Made by a program: the position numbers and the translations under genes. A DNA stretch of 64,000 bases from Plantago ovata (lineage: Eukaryota > Streptophyta > Magnoliopsida > Lamiales > Plantaginaceae). Under the pieces are notes generated by a model. That model saw only the letters and a list, made by a program, of their open reading frames with translations. It was not told where the DNA came from and made no database searches. The stretch covers positions 78,078,085 to 78,142,084 of the forward strand of contig CM051458.1 of NCBI GenBank assembly GCA_028274465.1. Reading direction: 5' to 3'. Shown here piece by piece: positions 25,925 to 38,573 of this stretch. Positions within the stretch are counted from its first letter, which is position 1, and each line of letters begins with the position of its first letter.

Positions 25925-26460
25925 TTGATTTTTTTGGTATGAAAGTCTCAACTTTATTCCAAAACTTCACAAAAACATTACAATGACGTTGATCCGTAGA
26001 TCCAAACGGGTTATATGCAAACCTATAGTGGAGCCTCAACTCCATCTGTATAGATAGTTCTACAATTTACAATAATCATCTCTTTCCAAATGTAAATTAC
26101 AAACTGTAACACAGTTGTGCTAAATCTTCATTGTCCAAGCAGCGTGTTTTTACAATCTGTCTGATGTCCTCTGGCAGGTATATACTGAACGGTTGCTGAT
26201 TGAAAAGCTTATTATTTTGAGCCTTCCAAATAGCGTAAACTATTTATGTAAATACTACCTTTAGGAACAATGCCTTCAACAATTTTCCAGCATTACACTT
26301 TCGTATCCAGTCCAATTCATCTGAGAAAGGCAAAGGCGCATGTAGAATGTTCATCCATCCAAGTAAATCATTTTCGTATGTCTGCATCGGAAAAATAACT
26401 GTACACTTTCATCCTCCCCACAGAAAATACATGATTTGTCATTACTAATACCAAAGTTGA
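25925..26460 (-). mobile_element. LINE (L1-like) ORF2 C-terminal remnant
   Basis: Minus-strand translation gives SCIFCGEDESVQLFFRC near 26,380-26,440, the Cys/His cluster of the zf-RVT domain at the C-terminus of plant L1 ORF2. Further on it gives AIWKAQNNKLFNQ near 26,200-26,240 (W-K-x-x-N-x-x-x-F pattern). The frame is broken in between. The lower-coordinate end, where an A-run (AAAAAAATCAAAG on the minus strand) occurs near 25,925, fits the 3' end of the element. Confidence 0.6.
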
Positions 26461-26780
26461 CAAGTCGGTTGCTACTCTGAACTATGATCATAAATAGTAT
26501 AAGAAATATTTGGTATACATCTAGCCTCAATCAACCCCACATCAAGATTCAAAACCCATCTTTGTTAGGAGCAAGACTTAATAGACTTGAGTTCAGTTAA
26601 TAAAAGTGTCGGGTTCGAACCTTGTAAATGTAAAAAACATCGTTGGAATAGTCACCCCTAAAAAAAGGTACGAGAATGATCGACTAAATTAGGCTCTTAT
26701 CTTTTCGTCTGAACAGAACTAAACTGAACTGAATTGAACTTAACTGAATGAAGATGAACTGAACTTATTTGTAATATAAA
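26461..26780. other. Non-coding; GAACT-rich stretch next to MULE
   Basis: Contains a GGTTCGAACC block near 26,611-26,622 and, at about 26,712-26,770, an imperfect GAACTGAAC/TTAACTGAA array. The same kind of array continues at about 27,930-28,030, on the other side of the MULE, which therefore seems to have landed in it. Confidence 0.55.
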
Positions 26781-27910
26781 GGGTAATTTGCATCTATCCC
26801 CCTTGTTAGTTTGGTTAATAACAGATCTTACCCTCTTAGTTGAACAATTACATGTAGCCCAATGTTAGACAAAAACAATTATAGATAGCCCCACGAATTT
26901 GAATTTTTTCGAATTAAGGACTGGAATTTACAAATTTACCCCTGCTGGAATTTTAGATTTTGGCCTGAGACAAACACCTTAAATTTTTATTATTTACACA
27001 TTTACCTCTAAACAATTTTACTTTATAAAATTAACTTGAATTTATTTCAAATTAACCAAAAAAATTATATAAACTTTAAAGTGAACTAACAATTATTATA
27101 AAAGAACCCCAAATTAAAGTTTTCTTTCAAAACAACCCCAAAACATTTTAAAAGAAAACATAAAAAAATGAACAATAACTTACCCTACTCTTCTCGGGAT
27201 CTCTCATCTTCTACCTATCACAGTAATGGATATGTAAGTTTACTGTTCAGTATATTGCTTTTTTTAATGTGCCCGGTTTTCAATTTAATTCATTTGGAGA
27301 TATTTGTTTATTTTATTCTATTTATTGTTGTTATAGTTTGTAATTTTGGTTATGCTGGTCTATTTCTATTTTTATGTATGTATCACGGTCTTAAGTCTTA
27401 ACTTATAGAATTGGTGTTGCATACATTAAACATGCAGGATTATGCTTGTACCTATAATAAATAAATAATTACAGAGACCGTTTAAGTTTTAAAGGAAGAG
27501 TTAAGCAAGTTTATATTTATCATATTGGCTATAGATGAAAGAAGATCTCTGCCAGGTTCAGCTGCAAAAGGTAAGAAAACAGTCTACAACTAAGTAGAAT
27601 GGTCGTATTTGATACCGGGCAATATTTCCGGTCACAGAGCTGACCGGTACCGGAATTAGAAAAGGGCGAGCCAAGAATAGGGAATAATAAGATGGATTAA
27701 AAAAGAAAAGATAAAAAAAATAAAAGAAGAGAAAAGATTAAAAAAAAAAAAGGAAAATAACTAAGGGCATGTTTGGCTGGAGAAAAGGGAAAAGTGAATA
27801 ACGGCGAAGTCAACTTTTTTCCGGTCTCTGGGGCTAGATGTAATTGTTAAACTAGCGAGGGAGGATCCGTAATTAGGGTCTCCAACAGGTTGGGTGGATG
27901 TAATTTACCC
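26781..27910. mobile_element. Non-autonomous Mutator-like element (MULE), 1,130 bp
   Basis: The ends are diverged terminal inverted repeats of about 80 bases: the left starts GGGTAATTTGCATCTA and the reverse complement of the right starts GGGTAAATTACATCCA. Both reach AACAATTACAT(G/C)TAGCCC about 65 bases in. The nine-base target duplication is TAATATAAA (26,772-26,780) and TAGTATAAA (27,911-27,919), with one difference. Length and nine-base duplication fit a MULE. The interior holds no transposase. A 77-codon open frame at 27,168-27,401 is hydrophobic and unrecognised. Confidence 0.8.
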
Positions 27911-27919
27911 TAGTATAAA

Positions 27920-28467
27920 ATACTATAAGCAAATATGAACTGAACTGAAGTGAATTTAATGCATGTGAACTGAATTGAACTTAATGCATCTGAACTGATT
28001 TGAACTGAACTTAACTGATGTGAATCAAACTTAAAATAATCAGTATTCAGATGATGAGAACAGAGCCTTAGTCGTCAAGGCATATACCAGTAAAAATAAA
28101 AAAAATAAAGAACTATCATACCTCCAAATTATATTTGAATGAGTTAAAGTACTTCGACTTACTCTGACGCTTCTAAATTTCAATGTGATTCTATGTGCTA
28201 ATACTAGATTTTATTTCCTAAATGATTACCACTACGTTCAATTCTACAATAATGTGGGTTAACTTTAAAAAATTACACTACTAACTTAACTTTGCTTCAA
28301 CTAATGGGCCCAAATTTTCAATAATAACAAGACTTCCATATCTGTAACAAAATTTTTATTTTTGATTTGTCTTTCCATTATAAAACAACAAACATGCTAT
28401 ATAGGCGCTCATAAAGCTCTAACACACTATAACAAATTCAAATCAACTTTGCGTTTTATTGCAGTAA
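27920..28467. other. GAACT-rich array and AT-rich spacer
   Basis: The imperfect TGAACTGAAC array at about 27,930-28,030 continues the one on the far side of the MULE. The rest, up to the Helitron end at 28,468, is AT-rich with no recognisable feature. Confidence 0.6.
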
Positions 28468-28500
28468 CTAGTAGATACCCGTGGCATCGCAATGCCACGG
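28468..28500 (-). other. Helitron 3' terminus with hairpin
   Basis: Stem 28,479-28,487 with 28,492-28,500, nine base pairs, four-base loop; the terminal CTAG is 28,468-28,471 and the flanking base at 28,467 gives the host T. This is the termination signal for rolling-circle transposition. Confidence 0.92.
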
Positions 28501-28658
28501 TATGATATAATACTTATCTTATTTTTATTAAAGAAAAGATTATTCAAAGATAATCGTAAAAAAATGTTTAAGTAAAGTAAAGTATTATAATGAAGTAATT
28601 CGAGTTAAAAGTAGAAAAGTCATAATCAATGTATAGCAAAGGAAATACAAATGAGCAT

Positions 28659-31600
28659 TCATCGCAACTTCCAAAGGACTTCTTTGTACACTACATTAGT
28701 GGTAGTGTCGGTGGGTTTACCATCTTCATCAAGTATTAGAACCTTCAAACCTTTCTTGCTAGTAACTCTAGAGAACGCAACATAGAGCTGACCATGGCTG
28801 AAAACTGGATTAGGAAGATAGAGGCCAACATTACCCAAAGATTGTCCTTGACTTTTGTTGATAGACATTGCGTAGCCGATAGCAATAGGAAACTGTCGGC
28901 GCTGGAATCGTATTGGAAACTTGGTGTGGTCAGAAGGTGAAAGAACCATCCGCGATATGTAAACTCTATTGCCGGCATACTTCCCGTGAATTACTTTCGC
29001 CTGTATAATCTTTTCACCAAGATCCGTCACCACCAACCGAGTTCCATTACAAAGTTCAGCCACCGGGTCGATGTTACGCAAGAGCATAACGGGGCAACCA
29101 ACCTTTAATCGGATCAAGTGGTTTGGCAGCCCAGAAGTTCTGGTTGTATTTAGAAATTCAACCGAATAAACATCCTCTCGATTGACAACATCATCCTCAT
29201 CCGGGCATATATTATCGGAACTCATATACTCAACTGCATCACCCGGCAACAACTCCATGACGTAGTTATTAATTTGTTCTATTACCTCATTTGTCGGTGC
29301 AAGTATAGCCCTATCCTGAAAATAAGCTCCATCTCCAACATGATCCAAAAGAGATGGATATGTAGATTTCACAATTGCGGCTATAGGATTATCAGGAGTT
29401 TCAAGAATGAGTATATCCTTTGGCAATTTGAAATCAACCTCACCATCGTTATCACCCCCTTCCACACCATCTCCGACACGCAACAACCAATCAACAAACT
29501 CCTTCATATTAGCAACTTCCTCAGCTGAACTTCCAGACTACAACAATAAACATAAACAGTAAGAAACTAAATACAATAGAACACAAATGATAATGAAGTA
29601 TAAGTTATATACTAACCTGCAATCGCATGTTCTTCGTGAGATTCAACACCTTGCAATATCTCCATATACGGTTAGAAGAACATAGTGTTGCATGGACAAT
29701 ATCATGCCTGCTACCCTTGGGTACAACGGGCAAAATCTGACGGAAATCACCACCAAACACAATAACCTTTCCACCTAACGGTTTAGCGTTCGTCAAACCA
29801 TCCGGACCTCTAATAACGTCCCTCAAACTCCTATCAAGAGCCTCAAAACAAAACTTATTTGTCATGGGAGATTCATCCCATATGATCAACTTGCAGCGTT
29901 TTATCAACGCGGTCAACTCGCTGGTCGGAGTTATTCGGCTGCACATGGTCGTCTCATCAACCTCTATAGGTATACTAAATCTAGAATGTGCAGTACGACC
30001 TCGAGGAAGGAGAAGAGAGGCAATGCCACTCGAAGCAACTGGAAGCACAATATCACCTCGACCACGAATAGCTGAGCATAATGTTCTCCAGAGGAACGTC
30101 TTGCCCATACCACCATAACCATAGACGAAAAACACACCACCTGTTTCTGATTCAATAGCATCCATGATCATTTGATAATTATTCTTCTGTTCGTCCGTCA
30201 AACACAAATACAACTTGGCATGCTCTGCTTGCAATTCATGCAAATCATATGTCATCTCTTCCGCAATGAACTTGTTCAATCCATCACCAACGACAACATT
30301 ATCCGGAAGTTTCATACCTTCATATTGATCCAAACTGCACCCATTCTTCTTTAGTATGTCCTGAATTGCAGAAAGAGCAAGTTGTTTCCACTGTTCTTCA
30401 CTCAGTTGCAAACCTACATTGTACGACGTGTTAATAATAAAAAAAACATCAAGTAAAACCGATAAAATATCTCACACCACATACGTACCTGGATTGTTAA
30501 ACTAATTCCGCATACGGATGATTATATCATCTGATAAATACATCCAAGTGTTCTCCCAAAAAATGCTTTGGTCTAGACATACTATTAGACATAAGAAAGA
30601 TGGCAAACAACTGACGAAGGTAGTAACCCCCACCCCAAAAGAATGCCTCCTTAATGCCATTAATATACTCAGCATCATCATCAAGCAGCCCTAGTGCGTA
30701 GCAAGCTTCACGGTACGTTTCATAGACAACACCATTCACTGTTCTCAAATCTTCAAAGCAGGTAAAACCCCTTATGTGATTCAACATTATCCTAAGATGG
30801 TATAAAGCACCAGTACCAGGGGGAACATGATAAATCCTACCAATCTTCCTCCTTGATTGCTGTCTTTCCTTCCACCTGCGCTCAGGAACATTGTACACGT
30901 AATGCTGTGGAAACTCCACATACAAATACTTTCGGACCTCAGGGTGTTTTTTATTGAATCCATCCAAGCAAGGAATTTTGAATGTGCAACAGTTTGTTTC
31001 TCTTTCAAATCCGGAATGTAGTCACCGTCTTTGAAACACATTGTCTGCTCACCTTCCAAGTGGAATGACAAACGCTCTACGGGAGGATCTCGATAGTGAA
31101 TGGGATATCCCAACAAACGCCACACTGCTTCGCAAGCAGATATATAACGACAATCCACATAATCCTTAACCTCATTCTCAACCATAATCTTTGCATCGCA
31201 TCTTTCAACACCCTTATTGACATACTTGAAGAGATACTTGATTGAGTTCGTTGATTTGCACCTCTCAACATTAATATGAGCTTGATATTTCATCAATAAG
31301 TAAGGATTGTACGGGACAATGTACCTGTAAATTTAGATCACGAATCAGTGATCCAACTATATAAACATATGATAAAAAAAATGTTAATATAAAGTAACGT
31401 AGATTTACCTATTGTTCACTTCAATACCATTCTTAATTATCGTGGAACCAGTATCCCGCCTCCTGTAAACGGGATATCCATTATCATCATATGTCGTTCT
31501 TTCATTAAACGACTTGGGAAATGTCTTTGTGCATTTCCTCTTGTCTCTATCCATACACGGAGAATTCTGGTTCAGCACACCACATGGTCCGTGTACCATG

Positions 31601-33822
31601 TACTCCAATACGACCTTATACAAATCTGGATTAAGTTCCTTGTCAGGTATCTCCGCACAAATAACATTATCAATTTCACTCACATCCAAGGACCTATCAT
31701 TCCTATCTATCCACAGTAGAATATGGGCATGTGGTAAACCACACTTCTGAAACTCAACCGTGTAGACAACTGCAAATGATAGGAAAACGATATATGTTAT
31801 TAATACGCATAACCCATATATAAACTGTTCCATTAATGTTCCTATAAAAATATATAAACAAAATGGTACCTGCTATTGTCTTTCCAAATATATTTTCAGT
31901 CTTCAAGTCCTTAATTAGCTGATCCAACTTCATCTTGAAAACACGACATACTATTTCCGGCCGGTCTTCTGGTCTCAGTCCCCTTGCTTGAACAAAGCGT
32001 GTAATCTCAGGCCATTTAGGATTACACGTGAACGTAATAAACAATTCAGGATACTTCAAGCTTTTGCATATTTCCACGGTGTCCTGAAAATTCTGGACCA
32101 TATACCTAGGACCACCGACAAATGTCGAAGGCAACACCAACTGTTTACCTATCATCGAAGCCTCGCCAGTCGGATCAATGTCTCCTCTTCGAATAGCATC
32201 CTCAATCGATTTATAATTATCTGCCCTCAATAATTTTTGATTTCTTGTAATGAAAGATAATCGTTGGGGCTCCATCATCATGTATCCATCAACCAAGAAT
32301 TGTTGGTATAGCTTCCTACCCATAAGAATTGTTTGAGCATCGTCTTCAGGGTCAAACATCCTATAGCAAAAAAACTCCTTAGGGGTTATATGCTCTCTCT
32401 TAATTGTACTACGATCATGAAGCTTGATCTCCGTATGATATCCATCTTCTCCGTAAGGAAACAATAAAGGATATTGTAATGGAAGATATTTAGCATGCAA
32501 TTCTGACATACGCTTCAAATTATTATTACGTTCTTCAAGAATTATATAACGGGGTTCCATTTCCATCTCGTCATTACCTGAAATAATATTAACAGCTTGT
32601 GAATATCAAAATTTAAATTGAAACTCTATGTACATATTGTGATTTTCCGGTACGAAACAAAAAAGCCGTAATAAATCATATATATTCAAGGAAGGTCAAA
32701 CAAAAGAATCTCATACCAACAATGAGTGCAACAACTTCATTACATGTCGGTAGATCATACATCCTCCCATCACGTGTTCTCTTACCAATGAGCTTAGTCG
32801 CACATTACTATTATGATCGACCTTGAATCGTTCGGCAGCCATACGAAAACTCTTAGCCAGGGTGTTATGTTCATCTAACATTTCCTTAAGGTCGGATACA
32901 ACGGAATCAATCGCCCGAGATTAATTTACAATTCTTACTACACAATCAAAAAGAATAAAATTGCTGCTCAATGAGTGAAATAAATGAGATAAGTAATACT
33001 ACCAAGAAATAAAATAAACTAAAATAATAAATTGGCTAATTGCAATGACAAACAAATTTACATTTGGGCACTAATTCTATCTTGCACCTCATCCTCACCG
33101 CAATGCTTGTATAACTGTGCAAACTTGGGTGATTCTCCTTTTGACGGCAACAAACTACCCGCCAAATGATAATATATTTCCGCCAAGACGATATGTATAC
33201 GGACCACGTCCATCATTGACCGACGTATCTTGATGCCCAACCATAGAAGTAAAAGCAAACATCATGTTGTAATCACGGTTGTTCTGAATAAAATTTTGAC
33301 TATCCACGTGCCTTCCATGTAAAAGATCACCTAGCAGCCTAGGATGAGGTCGTACGCGAGGCAACTGAACTTTACCACGGTTGCAACACAGACTGAATTC
33401 AGGATTTCCATTAGATGAATTTTTCACCTTTTCAGCAAACCACATTAGAGCACCACAAAATGGACACTTATATGTTGGATCACCCAAATCCTCATACGCT
33501 GAATGCATGATAAGAACAATTTATAAATATACTAAAACGTGAATAAGCATTATGAAAATGAAACATATTAGAGTGCATATCTTTACCAACAACATCAACA
33601 CCAACAGTCCGTCTAGCTATCAACTCATTCTTCTTTTTATTGCGAACCATTGCTACTTTCCGTTTTTCCCTTGCAACAGCAGCAGAAGAATACTCTGGAA
33701 TGTCTAGTGATACACCTCTAATCAACTTAATTGCATATTTATCAAGAAGCATATCTATACGTAAATTATATATCTCCAAACAATATTTTATCTCAACCGG
33801 TGCAGTAATACCTACAATATAA
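28659..33822 (-). pseudogene. Helitron Rep/PIF1-helicase gene, multi-exon, frameshifted
   Basis: In order on the minus strand: a Cys cluster (CPFCGALMW ... LCCNRGKVQLP, about 33,365-33,465) and the FAFTSM...GRGPYTYRLGG block; the Helitron_like_N domain (about 31,870-32,566); the HxH motif in LPHAHILLW (near 31,720); and the tyrosine block YLFKYVNKG (near 31,220). The helicase follows, with Walker A GYGGMGKT (near 30,105), Walker B WDESP (near 29,875) and C-terminal INKSQGQSL...VAFSRV. Typical introns are visible, for example 31,770-31,869 and about 31,325-31,410 (GT...AG, in phase), one between about 30,414 and 30,490, and one near 29,540-29,625. At least three small frameshifts (near 33,185, 32,795 and 30,960) mean this copy is probably not functional, although most catalytic residues remain. 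Confidence 0.85.
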
Positions 33823-34302
33823 AAATATCAATGAGACCAAATTTAAAAGATTAAACGCAACATGCTAATACAAAATAATTTGGCTTACCTTATTGAAGAT
33901 TAGGCTCACTATAAGAAATGAGCTGGTTCGGACGTGATGTCAACATGCGTTTGTTCTGCCGAACAGTCCGTCTATTGAGTCTATTGAACTTGGTCACTGC
34001 TCTATAAGCTTTGTCGGATGTACCTTTAAATACAATTGTTAGAAATCACGATGAAGATAGAATAAGGTGAGTATAATTATAGAGATCATATTAAATTCCC
34101 AATTAAATTTACCGTTGTCGGTTGATACCACATCAATACTTCTCATCTCATGCGCTATATCTCTCCTTAGGCTCTCAAGTACCTCTACATCTAGCACAAA
34201 TCTTCTCTTCGGAGCGCAGGGCGTAGAAGACAAAGAACTATGGAACAAAGTATTTCCTACAACATCAACAATACATTTGAATTGCTAAAATATATAATTT
34301 AG

Positions 34303-34303
<1 letters not shown>

Positions 34304-34340
<37 letters not shown>
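34304..34340. repeat. (TA)n microsatellite
   Basis: A simple run of TA dinucleotides within an apparent intron of the Helitron 5' region. Confidence 0.95.
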
Positions 34341-34342
<2 letters not shown>

Positions 34343-35090
34343 GTAGAATTCCATTGTGAGTGAGTAACAACTAATTACCATTGGTAACGCGGCTTGGCGG
34401 AGATATAACAGTATTAACTTCATCCGGAGAGCTCTCTGGAGAACTCTCGAGTATAAAGAACTGCACAGGTTCATGTGAAGGCGTAGTGCTACATGTTGGC
34501 GTAATAGGGCCAGGGTACGGGGAATTGTGGTGGCGAACAAACGGTAAGGAAGACTTAGAAGCAACCGAAGCTTGAACCTTAGTGGATCCAACCACACCAG
34601 GACTTGAACAGTTATCAAGGAGGACACTTGATATAGGATATTGTAAAGGAAAAGTACCTACGGATATAGGAGCGTAACCTGGCGGTGGAGGCAGAGAGGG
34701 TCGTGTGACATTATATAGAATTCCATGCGGTTGTGTAGGATTGTAATATTTCGGAATAATGACATGTCCGGATGAATTGGCCTTCAAATTCGATGTTGCC
34801 CCGTACATCGAACTTGCTATAAATCCACGAATGTCAAAATCAAGTTATTGAAATTTCATTAAGCGCTGAACATGCTCCTACTAATTAAAGACATTCACTA
34901 ATATAAATTTTATTTACGTGTAAAGTAAAATGAAATGATATTATCATACCAGTGCCAACAATGGACGATGTGTTAATTTGATTTTCATCTTGAGTAACAG
35001 TGTTGACGGAAGATTGAGATAGATGTCTCACCGAACGTCCAAGAGTATTGACATAGTCAATACTACTACTCACATGAACATCTACCAATT

Positions 35091-36093
35091 TAACTAAAAA
35101 AAAAAAACTTACAATACGTTAGACATAATCCAAATCTTATCCAGAACAACACATAATGTGGAGTATCGCCATACAGAAAAACATACTGTTTGTAACATCA
35201 CTAAGCGGCGATAAGCTTTGTGAGAAATGTATGGATATGTACACTATATATCTTACCCAACCAGATATGATTGTATTTTTAAGGAATATGTATTATCAAA
35301 ACAGCACGATGATGATATTGTCAAAATAATGTTTGATGCACGAGCTTGTTCTTTATCACAGTATAAGAGAATGTTCAATGTTGAAGATAGTCCACCAGCA
35401 GTCTGAGCAAGACCCTTAATACAATTGATTTCAATTCGTCTCAAGGGTGAAGATGGAATATCATTACAAAATTATATCTGTGATAAAATATATATCATGT
35501 TTGGGCATCCTAACTATAAACGTACGATCTAGTACTATATTTAGCATCACATGGATCCAAGTGAGAAGTTGGACGGAGATGGATATTTGATATCCAATAG
35601 AAGTTGTATTGAAGAAAAACACTATGCTGAAAATGGAGATGTGTTGTATGATGATAAATTATCTTTGCGCCAATTAGAAACCATACTGTAATGAAGTATA
35701 CTCCAACCAGATTTTTTGTCAAGAGTTTTGATGTATTAATGATAACCTCGCACTCTTTGTGGAGTATGCTACGATTCCTTTTGGTATTAACGCACAGGTA
35801 CACATTAATGTCTACACCAAACGTGGGCATCCAGCACCAACTGATTTCATGCATTTCTACAACTTTGCTTCGTGTTGTAATTTTTAATTATAAGTATATT
35901 AATATTTTATATTAATGTGATGTTTATTATTAAGGATATTAAAATGAATATGAAATGAAATGGAAAACAATCGTATGAAAAATGTGAGTTCCAAAGGGTT
36001 CGACTGTTAGAGATGATTTCTTGTGATTGGGTTTCAATGGGTACAAATCTAATGTGGTATAAATGTAAAAAACGTCATTGGGAGAGCCGCTCT
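35091..36093 (+). pseudogene. Unidentified coding-like remnant, plus strand
   Basis: Plus-strand frames look protein-like in three blocks separated by frame changes and stops. One near 35,255-35,405 reads CIFKEYVLSKQHDDDIVKI and continues to NVEDSPPAV. One at 35,550-35,690 starts MDPSEKLDGDGYLISNRSC. One near 35,745-35,890 includes PFGINAQVHINVYTKRGHP and ends FYNFASCCNF before a stop. The opposite strand carries the Helitron gene, so this is either a host gene fragment captured by the Helitron or a flanking pseudogene. I do not recognise the family. Its 3' part overlaps the dispersed repeat shared with 22,430-22,569. Confidence 0.45.
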
Positions 36094-36310
36094 TTAACGA
36101 CCCGACCAATCCGGCCAGCGTGGTTACTCCTGAACAGATCCACACACGTCCCAACAGTATGATATTGTCCGCTTTGGGCCTGAGCACGCACGGATTTGCT
36201 TTCGGAATCACCCAAAAGCCCTCATACCATGTGAGAGTGGTGGTCTAACATATATACCCTTTATTCTACTCACTCTTAAGCGATGTGGGATGCGGGGCAC
36301 TACAAACTAC
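36094..36310 (-). mobile_element. TRIM element, left part: LTR plus internal stub
   Basis: An LTR of about 211 bp (36,094-36,304) shares the CCGACCAATCCGG, GATATTGTCCGCTTTGGGC and GAGAGTGGTGGTCTAACATA blocks with 46,916-47,076. It ends GGGCACTACA. The following AACTAC is internal sequence cut by the Athila insertion at 36,311. LTR length and the near absence of an internal region define a terminal-repeat retrotransposon in miniature. It carries no coding capacity. Confidence 0.8.
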
Positions 36311-37638
36311 TGATGAACGCGCTGGTGTCGTGTTCCAACGCGAACTAATCAAATAAATTTGTTATTTAGCCAAAGGCAATTCACAACTACAACGAAAACC
36401 GTAGTGTAGCAGTAGAATGACCTCGAGTGTCGTTCTCTAAGGACTATAACTAGCTTTATCTATTTAACTAAAGAATATAAAAAACAGCAGACGGTAAAGC
36501 AAAGGTTTTTCTAACAGATAATGGAGATTGATGATAGTATGATTCGTCAAAGCATAACGGGTCAATAATCATGCGTAAATTCCTCGGTCTTGCATGGAGA
36601 TCTTTGATCAATCAATTGTCCTGTTGTAATTATTAAACACTACGAAGATAAAGATACTGACAAGTCAAACACTATTGTCCAATTGTGTTTCGTAATTATT
36701 CAACACTACGAAGATATAGATACGCATAGGTCGACGAGGGTCCAATTGTGCATAATAATTAATCAACATACGAGGATTTAGGCTGAGTCTGATCAACGAA
36801 ATAAAGCAATAACACGGAGTATAATGCGCGATATAGCCATTAGCATGATTATCTACCCTTCGCTAAGAATTCACATACTACCACCAACGATAAGTTTAGC
36901 TACTCATAGTTGTCATGTAATCAACATAAATCATAGAAGAAAACATGTTGAAAGATATATAAAAATAAGTAGAATAAACCGTAAGATACAATGTTACCGA
37001 AGGTTGCCAGTCTCCGAAGAATCGCGATCTTACAAGCTCCAAACTGCTATGAAAAAGTGTCTCCTAAGCTACGAACCCCCAGAACAGGCTCTGGGAAGTT
37101 CCTACCTAAAACTACAGAGAAAGGTGAGAGAATAGGTCTGGAAAAGTATGAATTTCAGAGAAAAACTGAGCAACTATATATAGGCTTCGAAATAGTGTGG
37201 GGCGAAGGGCCCCACACACCGGGAGATTCGCCCGGTGTGGGCCGATTCGGCAAATCGTCCCGCTTCCCGGGCGGTTCGCCCGGGAGTAAATTTTGCGGAA
37301 TTCCGTGTTTTCGACGCGTTTTTGGATTTCTTCCCCTTTTCGGACTCGGTTTCTGACTTCTAGTGGCCTTCTAACCTCCAGATTCGACCCCTAGACTCCA
37401 AATCCTATCCGGAAACCTTCAGATACTCCAAATAGGCTTCTGGAACACCAATTCCTTGTCAACTTCAATATAATTGCCCGGAAATCCTCGTTTTTCAACC
37501 AAAACTTGTAAAATAAAATCTAAAGGGAAACGTGACACTATTCTAATAAAATGCACTAAAATATAGATAAATTATCATAGAGTATAGCTAAAATAGGTGA
37601 AAAAGACTCAAATGAAAGTGTAAAATACACATTCATCA
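36311..37638 (-). repeat. 3' LTR of the 10.5 kb Athila-type element
   Basis: 1,328 bp, TGATGAACGCG...ACATTCATCA, preceded by ACTAC. It contains a cluster of GC-rich palindromes at 37,196-37,292 and an internal direct similarity (CACTACGAAGATA twice near 36,647 and 36,702). Confidence 0.93.
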
Positions 37639-38351
37639 AACTCCCCAAACCGAACCTTTGCTTGTCCTCAAGCAACTAAGCTAGACTCTAATGCAAAAAA
37701 TAATGCAAGACACAAAATGGAGTCTCATGCCAAATAAAATGAACCAATCTACTGAATCTATCAAAAAACATATGAACAAAAACCATATAAATCAAAACAT
37801 GAATATAGGTTGAAGAATACCTCGATTGACTTATACACATCCACATAAGCACTTATGTTAAGACAAGATAGTCTCTCGTAACATTCTCTACCCGGACCTA
37901 TTCAGTGACGACGTAATGAAGCATGCTAAGATACGAATGGTTGTCCCGTGCCTATGAAACTGAGGACTTATTGCTGTTCACCAAGTTAAGACTTTTCCTC
38001 AAAAGAGGTCGAACCAGTACTGGCTCTCATCAAACGAAGGAGGGTTCCCTATAAAGGATAACACTCCCCTATTCTACCCATCTCTCAAGTAAAGTCTTAA
38101 GCTATTCACCACTTCCTGAATGGCAGGACGAGGGTGGTCTAGAACAGATGACACTTAAAACAAAATGATAAAAAATAGAAAATTACAACACGATTACGAA
38201 CATTACAAGAATTGGAAAATGAGACACAACACTTTGCTAAACTGCTATTTGGCTTTCTTTTTGGGAAAATTACGGATATAAATCAATAATAACAATTAAT
38301 TACAAATAAAGCCAGTTACAAATAACATTTACCAAAAGCTCGCTACTTACT

Positions 38352-38573
38352 AAGCTCAAATCCGCCCCATCTCTCAACCTCAAATCCGCCCCATTCGAAA
38401 CCGCACGCGACGTCGTCCACCGCGGAATCACCACCGACCTCACCAACCACCGCCGCGGTACCGCCTCCACACTCACACGCGCGGAGGTTCGCGGAGGTGG
38501 ACGGAAGCCCTATCCTCAGAAGAAAACCGGTGGAGCTCGCCGTGGTTCGCAGCGAACGCCTCTACGACCCGGT
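38352..38573 (+). pseudogene. Captured fragment of nuclear gene for plastid ribosomal protein L4
   Basis: One open plus-strand frame of about 73 codons includes [34 protein letters not shown] and [20 protein letters not shown]. This is the highly conserved core of bacterial-type/plastid 50S protein L4 (uL4). Plant plastid L4 has LKSAP...TAR.VVHR...[38 protein letters not shown], and the fragment stops matching directly after RPG. The N-terminal transit peptide and the C-terminal two thirds are missing. An LKSAP block appears twice at the start (38,355 and 38,379), suggesting a small duplication at the capture junction. Its GC content is much higher than the surroundings. It is not a functional gene. 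Confidence 0.85.

Larger units (their letters stand above)
28468..35090 (-). mobile_element. Helitron (RepHel type), 5' end not resolved
   Basis: The 3' end is clear: on the minus strand a 9-bp perfect hairpin (CCGTGGCAT/ATGCCACGG) is followed ten bases later by CTAG and then a host T, the canonical Helitron terminus. The coding region on the same strand holds the Rep endonuclease and a PIF1-type helicase. Upstream exon-like frames rich in Ser and Pro extend to about 35,090. I could not identify the 5' TC terminus, so the upper boundary is a minimum. Helitrons move by rolling-circle replication and insert between A and T without target duplication. Confidence 0.85.

Noticed and set aside
26600-26640. 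GGTTCGAACC block resembling a pol III B box, possible SINE or tRNA remnant
   Set aside because: No convincing A box at the right distance, no cloverleaf, and no target duplication or tail found.
35091-36093. 5' TC end of the Helitron
   Set aside because: Several TC candidates exist after an A on the minus strand, but none has family-level support; left unresolved.
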